Assembly (NCBI GenBank): GCA_964030475.1
Contig: CAXIPT010000034.1
Coordinates: forward strand, 112,405-176,404
DNA length: 64,000 bases
DNA from: Tethya wilhelma
Lineage: Eukaryota; Porifera; Demospongiae; Tethyida; Tethyidae
Reading direction: 5' to 3'
Notes under the pieces: model-generated
The model's input: only the letters and a program-made list of their open reading frames with translations
Databases searched by the model: none
Told to the model about the DNA's origin: nothing
In this document: in pieces, positions 1 through 11,329 of the stretch
How positions within the stretch are numbered: the first letter of the stretch is position 1
Layout of the letters: each line of letters begins with the position of its first letter
Program-made: the position numbers and the translations under genes

Positions 1-1321
1 CCAGGGTGTCCATTGTTTTGTTCAATGGTAGAGGAAGAAAGAACATTGTACCCTTGTAGGCTTGTAAGGAATTGTACATGGGTACTTTTCCCATATACGT
101 GCCCAATCTTACCACTGTCTGGTAACATTTGGAACGTTGGACGAGTTGCATACTCAATACATCTAGTTTTGACAGTTCTGGAGGAACAGGCAAAACACTC
201 TGTGGCGAAATACAATCTTTTCAGATCATTGCCTTACAGAGTACCTCATTGCTTGCATTCGGGTTGTTTTCTGAGATGTAAGCTTTTAGTAAAGACTAAT
301 TTTCTCTGATAGAGTTGTTCACATAAGAAACAAACATGCTCAGTATGGTTACCTAGCTCTTTCTCGTAGTCAGCTATGAGTTGAGCATGATTCAGCAGCA
401 GGCTAGATTCTAAATCTTCCATGCTGGGGTCGTCTTCATTGTCTGAAGACTTTTCAAAAACTTCATCGATCTTGGTACTGAAAAGTTGTTCAAAGTCGTC
501 CCCAATGCTAGCCACACACAACAGGTATTCTAGTGTGAGTGCTTCCTCAAACCTTTGAAGCTCTTTAAAAACTGTGAAGGTAATAATTCAAATTTTACAA
601 GAACGTGACCAGTCTTGGAAAATGTGTAGACACATGTCACAAGATTCTAAGCTAACTTTGACAATTTGTATCATTTGGACACAACAGTGGATGTCCACGA
701 ATTGTGTCAAAATACAGCCAGTCATTCTCTTCATCGTAGTGAGAGAATCGTTCTTGATGGGGGTTTGGACAGCCATCATCACACATGTACAGATCTTGTT
801 TTGGTTGATCAATTGGTTTGTTAAACGAGTGTCTGAGTGAAACAATTGATTCAACTTCACTATCGGTTATAGCCTTGTACTCTTCGGTACATGGCCGAAT
901 CTCTCTTGTTTGTTTTTTTCAGCTGTTTCTTTTCATCATCGTCATCCGATGACTTTTTGTGTTTATCACTCTTGTTTTTGTTTTTTTGTACAACAGTGAT
1001 CTCAGCTACAACATACTGGCCTTTTGAGTTTACAGGCAGAGCTTGTTTATGTTTAACCTGTTGGTAAGCTGAGTTATATAAGTATAGCTCGGTAATAGCA
1101 GTGTGGCAACGATTACCAAAATCTTCTAGCTTCTCTATCTTCATGGATTTGATAGACTTGGCAGACTTACGTAAGAGATTTTTGTAGTAATCTAGCTGCG
1201 TGCTGAAGAATTTTTTTGCTGCTACACCACAAACAGTCCTAGTGAAAACTATAAAGCTAGAAACATCGTAGTCTTGATTTTTGAAGTGTAGAGCCAACTC
1301 TTTCCAACTTGCAATCGTAAA
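1..1321 (-). pseudogene. Helitron-type protein, N-terminal region (broken, runs off window)
   Basis: Three minus-strand reading frames read on from one another. 1297-860 gives a Lys/Asp-rich stretch with no ATG start. About 845-650, in another frame, contains CDDGCPNPHQERF and a C-rich tail. 521-246 gives a Cys motif (HVCFLCEQLYQRK), and about 200-1 gives LPVPPELSKLD and a terminal LPLPLNKTMDTL. The Cys motif followed by the PVPPEL and FLPLPL boxes is the arrangement I know from the DUF6570-type region upstream of the Helitron Rep/helicase in animal elements. That assignment is from memory of the family. Frame changes near 860, 560 and 246 and missing starts mean it is broken or has unrecognised introns. 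The Rep and helicase domains would lie left of the window. Confidence 0.55.
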
Positions 1322-1500
1322 TTAAACATGACGTCATTGATAATGCGGTGGTTGCCTAGCAACATATGATGTAATTCAATGTTTAACAGGGCGCGTGCAC
1401 AATTTTGCTAGACATGCCTCAACCGCCCTGAGTAGGGGATAAAGCGTCCGATCTGACAATACAAAATAAACATGCATGCATTTATAGATGTAATAATATT

Positions 1501-2585
1501 CCCAGTACGGTAGTACTGGGTACATAGGAATGGCACGGATGGCCCATTAGCGCAATACAAATATTCACGCGAATAACTCTGCAAAAACTGAGCGCTTGGC
1601 ACTAAAAGGCTTCTTAAGCTACTATTTAGCCTTTTCTCTTTCTATTGAGCCTAAAAACATAGCCTAAAACCATCGCTAAAGTAACAAACTAAAGTATGCC
1701 AAACCTCTAATTTTCTCCTTCTTCTTCTTCTTCTTCTTCTTCTTCTACGTATCTTGGAACGACTTTTCTCGAAGACCGCTCGCTTTCAGAAGCTGATTCT
1801 TGAACGAATAAACTTGGTTTCTTTGTCTTCACGTGCTTTTTGTATCGGTTATTCGTCTCTCTAGCTGAGTCGCTAGATACAAGACGAAAAGTGCCTTCTC
1901 CGTATGGCAGCCATTCATTTCTATACTCATTAATAATTCATTAGCTACCTTGGCAATCAAGTTGACGACCCTTTTCCAGTTAGACAAGTGTGCGTTATTT
2001 GGAATCCGAATATTCGCTGCCCTGCCTGTTTTACTGACCTGAAGATTTCTATATAGTTGTGCTGAAGTCAGTTACCAGTACCTTTCAGTCTTCAATAATA
2101 GGAGGTGAATAGACTACTTTGTTACATAGTTGTCATTATAAGATGAGCAAAGCAAGTAAATTTTGTAAGATAGACTCTACATACTTCACCATGATTTTAT
2201 ACTGATAGTATAGATTATAACATAAGCTATAATATCCATGCTGATAGTGTACAAGTAGCTACCATATACACACAAACTCAAACGTGATGTAGAATTATGA
2301 AAAAATGAGAACAAACAAGTGAAAAAACATTGGAAATGTAATGAGACATAGGAATGGCCAAATCGTAAAAAAGAAAGCAAACAAGATGGAATAGCTATTT
2401 GAGTGTGTAAAGAATTATTCCTATGGGCAACATGAGGGACCCAACATGGGAAGAGAGTACTACATGCAGCCCACACAGGAATGATTCTGCACACACTCAA
2501 ATAGCTATTCCATCTTGTTTGCTTTCTTTTTTACGATATGGCCATTCCTATGTCTCATTACATTTCCAATGTTTTTTTCACTTGT
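1501..2585 (+). repeat. composite interspersed repeat, copy A (near full length)
   Basis: It begins with a perfect 8-bp inverted pair, CCCAGTAC-GGTA-GTACTGGG, followed by a block containing ATAGGAATGGCACGGATGG and GCGCAATACAAATATTCACG. A CTT run follows at 1718-1745, then a central block with TTCTTGAACGAATAAAC. The tail ends in GAGAACAAACAAGT and runs into a hairpin MITE (2315-2585). About a dozen partial or full copies lie elsewhere in the window, mostly between 33.9 and 48.3 kb. No coding capacity is seen. Copies 38452-39456 and 46001-46768 (reversed) confirm the unit order head, CTT run, centre, tail, hairpin. Confidence 0.85.
2315..2585. mobile_element. hairpin MITE (ACAAGT...ACTTGT), copy 1
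   Basis: About 110-bp arms are inverted copies of each other: 2315 onwards (ACAAGTGAAAAAACATTGG) against the strand complement ending at 2585. The loop contains TATGGGCAACATGAGGGACC. The single strand would fold into a nearly perfect hairpin. Further copies lie at 22934-23211, 35499-35761, 39186-39456, 39671-39937 and 46001-46230, with a half copy at 50669-50747. It is non-autonomous; no target duplication is clear because most copies sit at the same joint of the composite repeat. Confidence 0.85.
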
Positions 2586-2619
2586 ACACATAGGGACTAA
2601 TTACAGTTATTACAAGTTC

Positions 2620-2790
2620 TAGTTACTATACCTAGAAAACATTTTCTAGATACTTTGAACACTTGGAACACTCTCTCGAGGTAAAAAACATTGTTTGTGA
2701 AAAACAATATTTTCTAAGGGTACAGAGATATAAAACTTAGTCTTTTTAAATACTTAGAAAATTTTCTAAGACCAAAAATTATACTTTTAA
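2620..2790 (+). repeat. AT-rich satellite fragment, left of copia
   Basis: Contains the recurring phrases ACATTTTCTAGA, TTGTTTGTGAAAAACAA and TTAGAAAATTTTCTAAG. The same phrases recur in the same order at 7414, 8655 and 11037, indicating one satellite with a unit near 200 bp, now split by insertions. No coding signal. Confidence 0.75.
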
Positions 2791-3002
2791 TTTTAGAAAT
2801 CACTTTTAAACTTAATGGCCAACAACACAACTCAACATGATCAATCTGCATGAGCACATGTAAGATTACGTGATAGAAATCAGGTCTAGAATGTTCTATA
2901 CAAAATAAATGATTGTGTAACAATAATACTACTATACTAGTTATTTACAAAGAGTTAACCACAAGTTGAATTTTAGTGAGAGTGTATACAATAACACCAA
3001 CA
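2791..3002 (-). repeat. copia 3' LTR
   Basis: Pairs with 7188-7408. The terminal CA on the minus strand has mutated (TTTTAG on the plus strand at the outer edge instead of TGTTAG). The polypurine tract lies just inside at 3003-3013. Confidence 0.92.
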
Positions 3003-3013
3003 TTCCTTCTCAA
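3003..3013 (-). other. copia polypurine tract
   Basis: Immediately internal to the 3' LTR the minus strand reads GAGAAGGAA followed by TGTTGG of the LTR, the position and composition of a plus-strand primer tract. Confidence 0.7.
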
Positions 3014-3134
3014 TCTCAATTAGAACGTTTATAGAGTTCAGTTATGCCTGCCAACTAACAAAGCTTTTGAAACTGTGAAATAGGTAGCCCTTTATTCAGC
3101 ATGTCAGCCACCATGTCTTCTGAGGGACAGTACA

Positions 3135-6060
3135 CTAGTTTGATTTGTCCCAACTCAACCAAATCACGTATGAAGTGATACTTGATATCGATGTGTTTGG
3201 TCCTATCATGCACATGTTGGTTCTTGACTGATTGTCCTCTTGAATAGTAACGGTCATTTCTTGCAAACTTCTATTCAGCAAGTGACTAGTGAGCTGCTGC
3301 AGCCATATAGCTTCTTGAACTGCTGCAGAGAGGGCAACGTATTCCGCCTCTGCACTCGATAGGGCGACACACATGACTGTTTTGAACTCCTCCAACTAAC
3401 AGCTGCACCTCCTAACATGAACAAATAACCAGATGTTGATTTTCTGTCTCCAATGTCACCAACCCAATCAACATCCGAATATCCGGTGGTGATTGCTGGA
3501 GTGCTCGTTCTGTACAAACTGGATTGTACGCTTAAGGTACCTGAGAATTCTCTTGACAGTGTTCCAGTGTTCCTTGGTAGGTTTTGCACAGAAACGGGCC
3601 ACATAGCTTACAGCATATGCAATATCAGGGCGAGTTTTAGTTGACAGATACAACAAACTACCGACAACTGCTTGGTAAATGTTCTAATTGTACACCTCAC
3701 TTTCAATTTTGACACTTTGTTTGCTTGACATCAGGATTCACAGGTGTGCTAACTGGTTTGCACTCACTCTTTTCATACTTCTCTAGTAGCTTCTCAGTAT
3801 AACTTGATTTCGAGCAACCATCACTCCTACAAAGTAGTGAAGTGGTCCTAAATCCTTCATTTCAAACTTGTTACTGAGCAGCCTCTTCACTGTCATCATT
3901 TTCCTCTTACTATTACCTCCAAGAATTATGTCGTCCACATAGACTGCTATGAGAAATATCTCTCTTTCTGAGTTGGTAGACATATATGGACACGAATCAC
4001 TTGATGTCTGTTTGAACTCCATCTCTTTCAGATGGTTATCCATTGCATGATTCCAACAGTGAGGCTATTGCTTTAGCCCATAGATGCTTCGCTGTAGACG
4101 ATATACAAGGTGTTCCTGGCCAGGCTCAATGAAACTTTCCGGTTGCTTCATGAACACCTCATCTGGGAGTTCTCCGTGAAGAAAGGCAGTTGACACATCC
4201 ATTTGATGGAGTTGCAGATTGTACTGTGCACCTAAAGCAATGACTGATCGAACTGATTCAAATTGAACTACTGGGCTGAATATTTCTTCATAGTCTTGTC
4301 CTTGTGCTTGAGAACAACCTTGTGCAACGAGCTGTGCTTTGTACCTTGTAACATTGCCATCAGCATCCAACTTCCGCTTAAAGATCCACTTGCTTCCTAT
4401 AATTTTCCTGTCTGTTGGTGGTTCTACCAACTTCCACACTTCATTGGAGTTAATTGAGTCCATCTCTCTCCCCATAGCTTCTTCCCATTGAATTCTGTCA
4501 GACCTGGAAAGTGCTTCCATTACAGAGGAGGGGTCATGGTCTTCTGAGGTGGTCATCAAACTAGACTGGTAGCCATACTAGTCAGGTTGTTGCCTGCTCC
4601 TATTCCACCTCCGTAGCAACGAGTGAGGTTGCGTAGAAATTGGGGTTAGAGGTTCTTCCTGCTGAACCACGTCATCTTTTACTTCTGGTGTTTGGTGAAT
4701 AGGCGGATCAGATTGCAAAGCAGTTGATTTTTCGAGCTCATTGGTAATCTCAAGTTCAACACTCTGGTCTACTTTCTACTTCTGCAAGGATGACTCATCG
4801 AAGGTGACATCTCTACTGTGGATTACCTTCTCACAGTGGGGATCATAAAGACGATACCCCTTCTGCCGTGCACCATAGCCCAGCATGATGCATTTCCTTG
4901 TCTTGATGTCAAGTTTGGATCTTTCAGACTTCGGCACAAGTGCATATGCACTATATCCAAAGATACGGAGGATACTGACATCAGGTTTACTACCATGCTA
5001 TGCTTCAAATGGTGTGACATTACTCAGTGACTTTGTTGGACTTCGGTTACAGAGATACACTGCTGTACAAAAGTGCCAAAAACTATGGGGTAATTTTGAG
5101 TCGGCTAGCGTAGTGCGTACACACATAACTAAGGTGGGATTGAGCCTTTCTGAGACACCATTTTGCTCGGGCGTATGTGGCACAGTGAACTCATGTTTAA
5201 TCCCTTCACTAGTGAGGTAGTCTTTAAACTGTGATGAAGTGTATTCACCTCCGTTGTCGCTACGAAGAACTTTCACACTTTTACCGGTGGTTTTTCAACC
5301 TAAGTCTTTCACTCACGAATACTTTGAAACACTTCACTCTTTCGTTTCAAATGTAGACCCATACGTGGCGACTATAGTCATCAATAAATGTGACAAAGTA
5401 TTCACCTCCACCTAGAGATCGAGTACCAATTTTGCCACACACGTCTCTATGAATCAACTCGAGGGGCTCTTTAGCACGTTTCGATACAGAAGCTTGGAAT
5501 GGTAGTTGATGACTCTTTCCTTCTGTACAGGATTCACAGAAATCCAGCTCTTGGGATGGATCAAAATCTAATCCATTTACCATGTTGCTCTTCGCTAGCA
5601 ACTTTAAACTGTGTGCACCTAAGTGACCAAATCGCTGATGCCAGACTGTTTCTTTCAATCTTTGAACTGAATGAGCTTGTGCTGTTGATCCAGTGATCGA
5701 GGTAGTATAGGCTTCCCTCCCTGTGACCAGTTGCCATTACCCTTGAATTGGTGTCTTTAATCTCACAGCTTTGATCTGAAAAGGTGGTCACTTTGTCTCA
5801 TCTGGCTGCAGACGTCACACTTAGCAGATTATATGTAAGGCCAGGTACATACAGAACATCATGTAGTGTGCATTCCTGGATTTTTCCACGTGGAAGTTTC
5901 ATTGACAGGATGACATCTCCACATCCAGCTGCCTGAAGAGTGTGTCCATCACCGAGTGTACCTGTCGGAGGAGATTTCAGGGTTTGAAATCTGGCAAACT
6001 GGTTCTGGCTGCCACACATGTGACACGTAGCTCCCGAATCAAGTATCCACCTATCACCAG
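3135..6060 (-). pseudogene. copia pol: protease, integrase, RT, RNase H (broken)
   Basis: Domains in order on the minus strand. Protease tail is at 6019-5798. GAG-pre-integrase with HQRFGHLG and the CX2C pair CESC, and the first integrase aspartates (FIDDYS), are at 5658-5347. Integrase core LRSDNGGEYTSSQF and TPEQNGVSERLN are at 5276-4998. RT fingers (WKLVEPPTDRKIIGSKWIFK) and FLHGELPDEVF are at 4559-4065. The catalytic YVDD in VYVDDIILGG is near 3930. RNase H has [13 protein letters not shown] (3656-3468), DWVGDIGDRKSTSGY and SSAEAEYVALS (3395-3330). At least eight frame changes or stops separate these. All catalytic signatures can still be recognised, so decay is moderate. Confidence 0.92.
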
Positions 6061-6079
6061 AGTTGCACTCTCCAGCTAA

Positions 6080-7129
6080 AGCATGCTAAACCACCTGGCC
6101 ACTGCGTTCACTGTGGGAGTTGGTCGCATCTTCAGCAGAAATGGTCACCTTGAATGCTCCTGCTTTTGTTTTCTTCTTGACTTGGTCTTTGGATTTGGCA
6201 TATTCCTCACAGTCCCGTATGAAATGCCCAAATTTGTTGCAGAAATGACATCTCCCTCTTCTCTTAGATCTAACAGTTAATGCTCCTTCTGGATCAGGTT
6301 CAGCCGACCGATTCTTCATCCTACTCTCCTCATGTAGAAGACGTTCTGTGACTACCGACAATTCTGGAACTGTAGAATGAGCTTCAAGAGCAGTTACTAG
6401 TACGTTGTGTTGGAGATATGTACACTTACTGTGCAAAATGTAGTATAGTTGGACTTTGGACTTTGGACTCTTATACAGTAGTAATTAGTATAATTTTTGT
6501 GGTTTAACTTTTAGGCTAGGCTTCTAGAATGTTCTAACCATGTGCTTTTGTGTTTTTTTTGTGCTCTTGTGTTGTGTTGATTTTTTGGCCTCTGGAGATA
6601 TATTATTTGAAGTATCAGTGAACAGTTCAAAGTTTTAGCAGTGTTTCAACACGTACCACTCAGGCAGACTAGCTAGGAGATATACCACACAATCTTCATC
6701 CGTGCCAGGCTCATAAATTGCTGTAAGTTGATCAAACAAATCAGTCATCACCTTGATGTGGTCTTGTACTGAACCGCTATCTGCTAGCCTCATTGAAAAC
6801 AGCTTTCTTTTGAGTTCCAGCTTGTTTCCCCAGGACTTGCGTTGAAACTGTCCAGCCAGCACTTTTCACACCACTACAGGATCCTTTGGGTCTGAACCTA
6901 TTAGATAGAGAAGACTAGTGTCGATAGAGAGAACAATAGTTGCTAGGGCTTTATCTTTCCTCAAAGCAAATTTCGCTTGAGCATCAGCACCTTCAGTGGG
7001 TGTGGTTTCTGTACCATTAACAATTTTCCAAAGGCCTTCCTTGATGAGTGCCATTTTGGCTAGAATCTTCCATGTTGAATAATTGGTACTGTTCAACGGT
7101 ACCACTGATACTGTCTTTGATTCCGCCAT
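6080..7129 (-). pseudogene. copia gag and start of protease (broken)
   Basis: The start at 7129 (MAESKTVSVVPLNSTNYSTW) opens a DUF4219/UBN2-type copia Gag. It continues in a new frame through KLELKRKLFSMRLADSG (6635-6862), and then a third frame with a zinc knuckle CHFCNKFGHFIRDC (CX2CX4HX4C, near 6220). The protease begins about 6060 with the catalytic DSGA motif in WILDSGATCHMCG. Frame changes at about 6863 and 6635-6436, and a stop before the protease, show decay. In copia these domains form one polyprotein that assembles the particle and matures itself. Confidence 0.85.
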
Positions 7130-7173
7130 TTTTCGATTTCTTTATCACAACAGAGTTACGCTTAAGCGATAGC

Positions 7174-7186
7174 CTGGGCCCATAAC
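7174..7186 (-). other. copia primer-binding site, internal initiator-Met tRNA type
   Basis: The plus strand reads CTGGGCCCATAAC, identical to the anticodon stem-loop region of animal initiator methionine tRNA. The element strand is therefore complementary to the inside of that tRNA, not to its 3' end. It lies one base inside the 5' LTR. This is the half-tRNA priming known for Drosophila copia and yeast Ty5. Confidence 0.85.
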
Positions 7187-7187
7187 T

Positions 7188-7408
7188 TGTTAGAAATCAC
7201 TTTCAAACTTAATGGCCAACAACACAACTAAACAAGATCAATCTGCATTAGCACATGTAAGATCGCGTGATAGAAATCGGGTCTAGAATGTTGTTTACAA
7301 AATGAATGATTGTGTAACAATAATAATACTATACTAGTTATGTAACATATTTACAAAGAGTTAACCACAAGTTCAGTTCTAGTGAGAGTGTATACAATAA
7401 CACCAACA
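7188..7408 (-). repeat. copia 5' LTR
   Basis: On the minus strand it begins TGTTGGTGTTATTG and ends TTTCTAACA, the usual TG...CA termini. It matches 2791-3002 almost throughout and contains an extra short TGTAACATA-type segment that the other LTR lacks. The promoter of the element would lie here, but I cannot point to a TATA box with confidence. Confidence 0.92.
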
Positions 7409-7413
7409 TTTAA

Positions 7414-7549
7414 CATAAATTTATATTTTGCCTCAAAAACATTTTCTAGCACAAAATAAACTCTTTTGTGAAAAGTTACTTTTTTCAACACTTTGAATAT
7501 TCTCCTGAGGTAAAAAAAAACAGTTTGCGAAAAACAAGTTTTCTTATGG
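7414..7549 (+). repeat. AT-rich satellite fragment, between copia and TA element
   Basis: Continues the satellite interrupted at 2790: ACATTTTCTAGCACAAAATAA, then CTCCTGAGGTAAAAAAAAA and TTGCGAAAAACAAG. Removing the copia element and one TTTAA joins it to 2620-2790 in register. Confidence 0.75.
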
Positions 7550-7551
7550 TA

Positions 7552-8652
7552 GAGTAAGCGATCAATGCTCGGAAACCATCAATTATCGGACGCTATTCTG
7601 ACTTACCTGTGGGCGTTGCTGCTTCGAGACTATTACCATTAGACTGCTTGTGAAAATCTACTCCAGGTTGCGCAAACATCTAGCCCCACCCCTTTCTGTA
7701 ACGCTTTCTGGCACGATTAAAGGGTGTGTCCGAAATAATCAATAGTCGGCCCAAAAAATCACATCTCGGACGGCAGCTCAAAACAACCTGTTAACTTGGG
7801 GTAGAGCTACCCAATCTGGAGATCAGAAAGTTCAGTTCTCTTGCTATTAATATTCCAAGAGAGGAGCTGATTACAGGCAGCAGTGTCTTAAACAAAACCG
7901 TCATATCATTGAGGTCGAGCAATCGATTATCAAACATTAATTGTTAGCGTTTTCACTAATTTTAGGCACTTAGATGTGTAAGCAAGCAAGTTTGAGTGCA
8001 GAATCATTGAAAGAAATTAATTGTAAACTTCTGTGTGTAATTTGATATTGCTGTATTTAATTTTCTGACCGTTGTTTAATTGTTTAACAAGATTGCACCC
8101 TACAAGGCTATTAGAAAAATCTATATGGATGCTATTTAGAAATAAAGGGAAAACTGGCATAGTATCTGCTAAAACAACTTGAAATTACATATTGAAGCTA
8201 TTGATAAGCTTCTTTATATGTCTATACTATTAAGTATAGCTTACATTCACAGCAATTGCTAAAATTCAGCAAAACAGTAAAATTGGCCATTTTTTATTGG
8301 ATCGCTCAACCTCAATGATATGACGGCTTTGTTTGAGACAATGCTACCTGCAATCAGCTCCTCTCTTGGAATATTAATAGTAAGAGAACTGAACTTTCTG
8401 ATCTCCAGATTGGGTAGCTCTCCTACAAGATTACAGGTTGTTTTGAGCTGCCGTCCGTGATGTGATTTTTTGGGCCGACTATTGATTATTTCGGACACAC
8501 CATTTAATCGTGCCAGAAAGCGTTACAGAAAGGGGGTGGGGCTAGATGTTTGCACAACCTGGAGTAGATTTTCACGAACAGTCTAATAGTAATGCCCACA
8601 AGTAAGAATAGCATCGGATAATTGATGGTGTCTGAGCATTGATCGCTTACTC
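7552..8652. mobile_element. long-armed TA-flanked inverted-repeat element
   Basis: Starts GAGTAAGCGATCAATGCTC and ends with its exact complement, flanked on both sides by TA (7550-7551 and 8653-8654). The uninterrupted satellite reads GGTACAGA at this place, which supports a TA target duplication. The arms are about 370 bp (to about 7930 and from about 8285) with a centre of about 350 bp and no transposase. TA duplication suggests Tc1/mariner-type mobilisation, which is inference; the autonomous partner is not in the window. Confidence 0.85.
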
Positions 8653-8654
8653 TA

Positions 8655-8989
8655 CAAAACAAGAAATTAGTGTTTTTCGACTTAGAAATTTTCTAAGACA
8701 AAATTGTACATTTTTGACGTCAACCTTATTTTGCTTCAAAATCATTTTCTAGCACAAAAGAAACTTTGGTGAAAATTTACTTTTCAACACCTGGAACATT
8801 CTTTTGAGTTAAAAACATTGTTTTTGAAAAAAAAGTTTTTTTCACAGTACAGAACAAGAACTTAATCTTTTTGGACTAAGAAAAGACCAAAAAGTTAATT
8901 TTGGACAAAAGACATTATTTATTTTGTCTAAAAAACATTTTCTAGCAGAAAAGAAACACTTTTGTGAAAATTTACTTATTGAAACATCA
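8655..8989 (+). repeat. AT-rich satellite fragment, between TA and TTAA elements
   Basis: About one and a half units: TTAGAAATTTTCTAAGAC, CATTTTCTAGCACAAAAGAA, TTGAGTTAAAAACATTG, then a second CATTTTCTAGCAGAAAAG. It gives the clearest view of the period, about 190-200 bp. Confidence 0.75.
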
Positions 8990-8993
8990 TTAA

Positions 8994-11032
8994 GGGTGGT
9001 CGGACATGCCCACGCACCGCGTTGCTAGGGAAATTTCCAACTTGCAAAAGACACAAAATATCAACTTTTCTGTCCAGATTTTTACACAAACAGGTAGCGC
9101 TAATGGATATCTAACTATACTGAGCACGCTAGAAAATTTTTTTTCTGAATAGCAGCTTTTTCACTGACTTCCAGTTTTCTGCCTATCGCATCTATTTCAA
9201 CACAAACTAGAACGATCGAAGAGCCAAAAAGGAGGTATACCTACTTATTTTTAGCTGCTAAACACTTCTACGTATCGTTTTTCGCCATTTCTTGGCTGCT
9301 TCCACTGTCTTTGTTCGATTTTTTTTGACACACCCACTGATATAACCAACCAGGGACGAATAAATGGAAAAAGAATACGTACTTCTAAAGAGCTGACATC
9401 AGGCAATTTTTGTTCTAAATTTGGCACTCTGGCAGTGATCACAAAGAGAGATTTTACACAAAGCGGTACATCAAAGAAGCTGCTCCTTTGAAGTGGATTG
9501 TCTGCCTACGCGGTTTATTTAGTATTGAACGCGAGTAGAAAATAATTTGTACACATGGCAAATCAGAGTGAAATCTTTTGTGATCGTGGTAGCTGCTACA
9601 GAACGGCCAGCTGAGGTGAAATATGCTTGGTGACAAGGAGAGCAATGGTTGATGTATTACTGGAGGTCAGATTGGTCTACTCAAAGCTGCTAACTTCACC
9701 TCAAAGTGACTGACTGTTTTCTCTCTAATTGAAGAGCACCGAGATAAAACGAATCACACTGCTTTGTCGTTGGTTTTTCAAGATCCAAACTTCTGTCTTA
9801 GCTTCAGTCATGCTGGTGATGCTTCCATACTGCTGTGAAACTCTGGGACTACCTCAAGTTCTGTTCTGAAAGGAAGGTAATCCAATATAGTACTGCAAAT
9901 TTATCATGTACCATGATGAGTGAACTGATTTGCTAGTGTAGTGTATGGTCTATAGCTCCATGTGTCTTTACTATTACCATAAAATGTGATTTTGCATGCA
10001 TCTACTCTGTGTGTGTGCTAAGTATGAATGTTTGAAGTGAGATTTTTTTTGAGAAAACAACATTATGGAGAGGTATATATACTTGTGTACAACACAAACG
10101 ACAAAAATTACCAGGCTATAGCTGTTTAGGATAGTACGTACTCTTGACTTGTGCATGTTTGTCTCACTTCTTGTATCATTCTTCTTCTTTCAGTATGGCA
10201 TCTGTACACCTTGAAGTAGCAGAGCACTTTTCATATGGAGCAGAGATTCTACAGATACGCTCAATCTTGTAAGCAAAATAAAATACTGTTTGTTTTTTTG
10301 TTGATCACATGTCTGTTTTTTTTGTTTTTTTTTCCTTTTCTTTTTTTACAGATTTTATAGTAGGAGTGACAACATCGTACTTGTTACCTTGTGGTACACC
10401 ACAATCTATATTGGCAGAAAGTCATCCTTGTTTGGAGTCCTTTGGACTATACTTTGTCTCCTCAACAGCACAGTTCCTCGTTATTGAGTTTCAAGTTGGA
10501 TTTAGCATCCATCTGTTCTGTCTTAGGAAACCAGCTCATATACTATACCATCCGGCTCTGTTGCTGTATCAGAGTCGTCTTGGTGGTCCACCTAAAGCCA
10601 ACCAGTTCATAGACACTTTATTTTCTTTATTTTTTTTATTATTTATTTTCTGGCATTGATATAATATTTACACTAGCTCTATACTTCTGGAATACAAACC
10701 ATTCAATTTTGATACTTACCCAATTACTGGTTATTGATGTGTATTATAGGACTGTTAAACTTTTTCTGTTGCTTCCATGAATACTTGCCACCTGGTGTCA
10801 GCCTCTTTTGAAGACCTCTTTCCCTTTGATGAGGGCTTGTTGTGTTGTAAAAAAAAGCAACAAAAAAGTAGCCAGCTGTCTAGTTGTAAAGATCCCGCGC
10901 AGAATCTTCATGCGCAATCATTCTATACTTCCGGTTGAGGTTTGTGGTGATGTTAAACGACACAATTATGACGCAATTCTTCCTGCCCGCGCTCTTCGCG
11001 CGATATTCGCGTGTTGCTATGTCCGACCACCC
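8994..11032. mobile_element. TTAA-flanked 2-kb DNA transposon (non-autonomous)
   Basis: The termini are GGGTGGTCGGACAT and its complement, each abutted by TTAA (8990-8993 and 11033-11036). TTAA duplication is the hallmark of the piggyBac and Kolobok superfamilies. Inside I see no transposase. A plus-strand frame at 10348-10659 follows a plausible acceptor (TTTTTACAG) and includes LLPCGTPQSILAESHP, but I do not recognise it. It is inserted in the AT-rich satellite. Confidence 0.8.
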
Positions 11033-11036
11033 TTAA

Positions 11037-11275
11037 AAAAAAAAATTTTTTTTGTGAAAAACTAACTTTTCTCACGGTACAGAGAAAATACTTAGTCGTT
11101 TTGACTTAGAAAATTTTCTGAGACCAAAAAGTACACTTTGAAAAAAAAAAGTTTAGTTTGCCTTGAAAACATTTTCTAGCTCAGAAGAAACACTTTGGCG
11201 AAAATCAACACATGAAACATTCTCTTCAGCCAAAAACATTGTTAAAAACAAAATTTAAAGAATAATAAATTAGTT
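11037..11275 (+). repeat. AT-rich satellite fragment, right of TTAA element
   Basis: Contains TCACGGTACAGAGAAAATAC, TTAGAAAATTTTCTGAGACC and CATTTTCTAGCTCAGAAGAA, the most complete form of the satellite in this window. It fades into other sequence after 11275. Confidence 0.7.
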
Positions 11276-11329
11276 TTTGTGAGTGAATATGGAAAGACAA
11301 TCCACATGTACCAATGCTATAAAGTGTAA

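Larger units (their letters stand above)
2791..7408 (-). mobile_element. Ty1/copia LTR retrotransposon, complete but decayed
   Basis: A 4.6-kb element on the minus strand, bounded by two LTRs (221 bp at 7188-7408 and 212 bp at 2791-3002). It is flanked by a perfect 5-bp target duplication TTTAA (2786-2790 and 7409-7413), typical of copia elements. A primer-binding site, a polypurine tract and the domain order gag, protease, integrase, reverse transcriptase, RNase H (integrase before RT defines copia over gypsy) are all present. The coding region has many frameshifts and stops, so it is dead. The LTRs differ by scattered substitutions and one short indel, so the insertion is not recent. It lies inside the AT-rich satellite. 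Confidence 0.95.

Noticed and set aside
10309..10659. 116-residue hydrophobic frame as a membrane protein gene
   Set aside because: It starts and ends in T-rich low-complexity sequence and has no family signature; noted only as a weak possibility inside the TTAA element.
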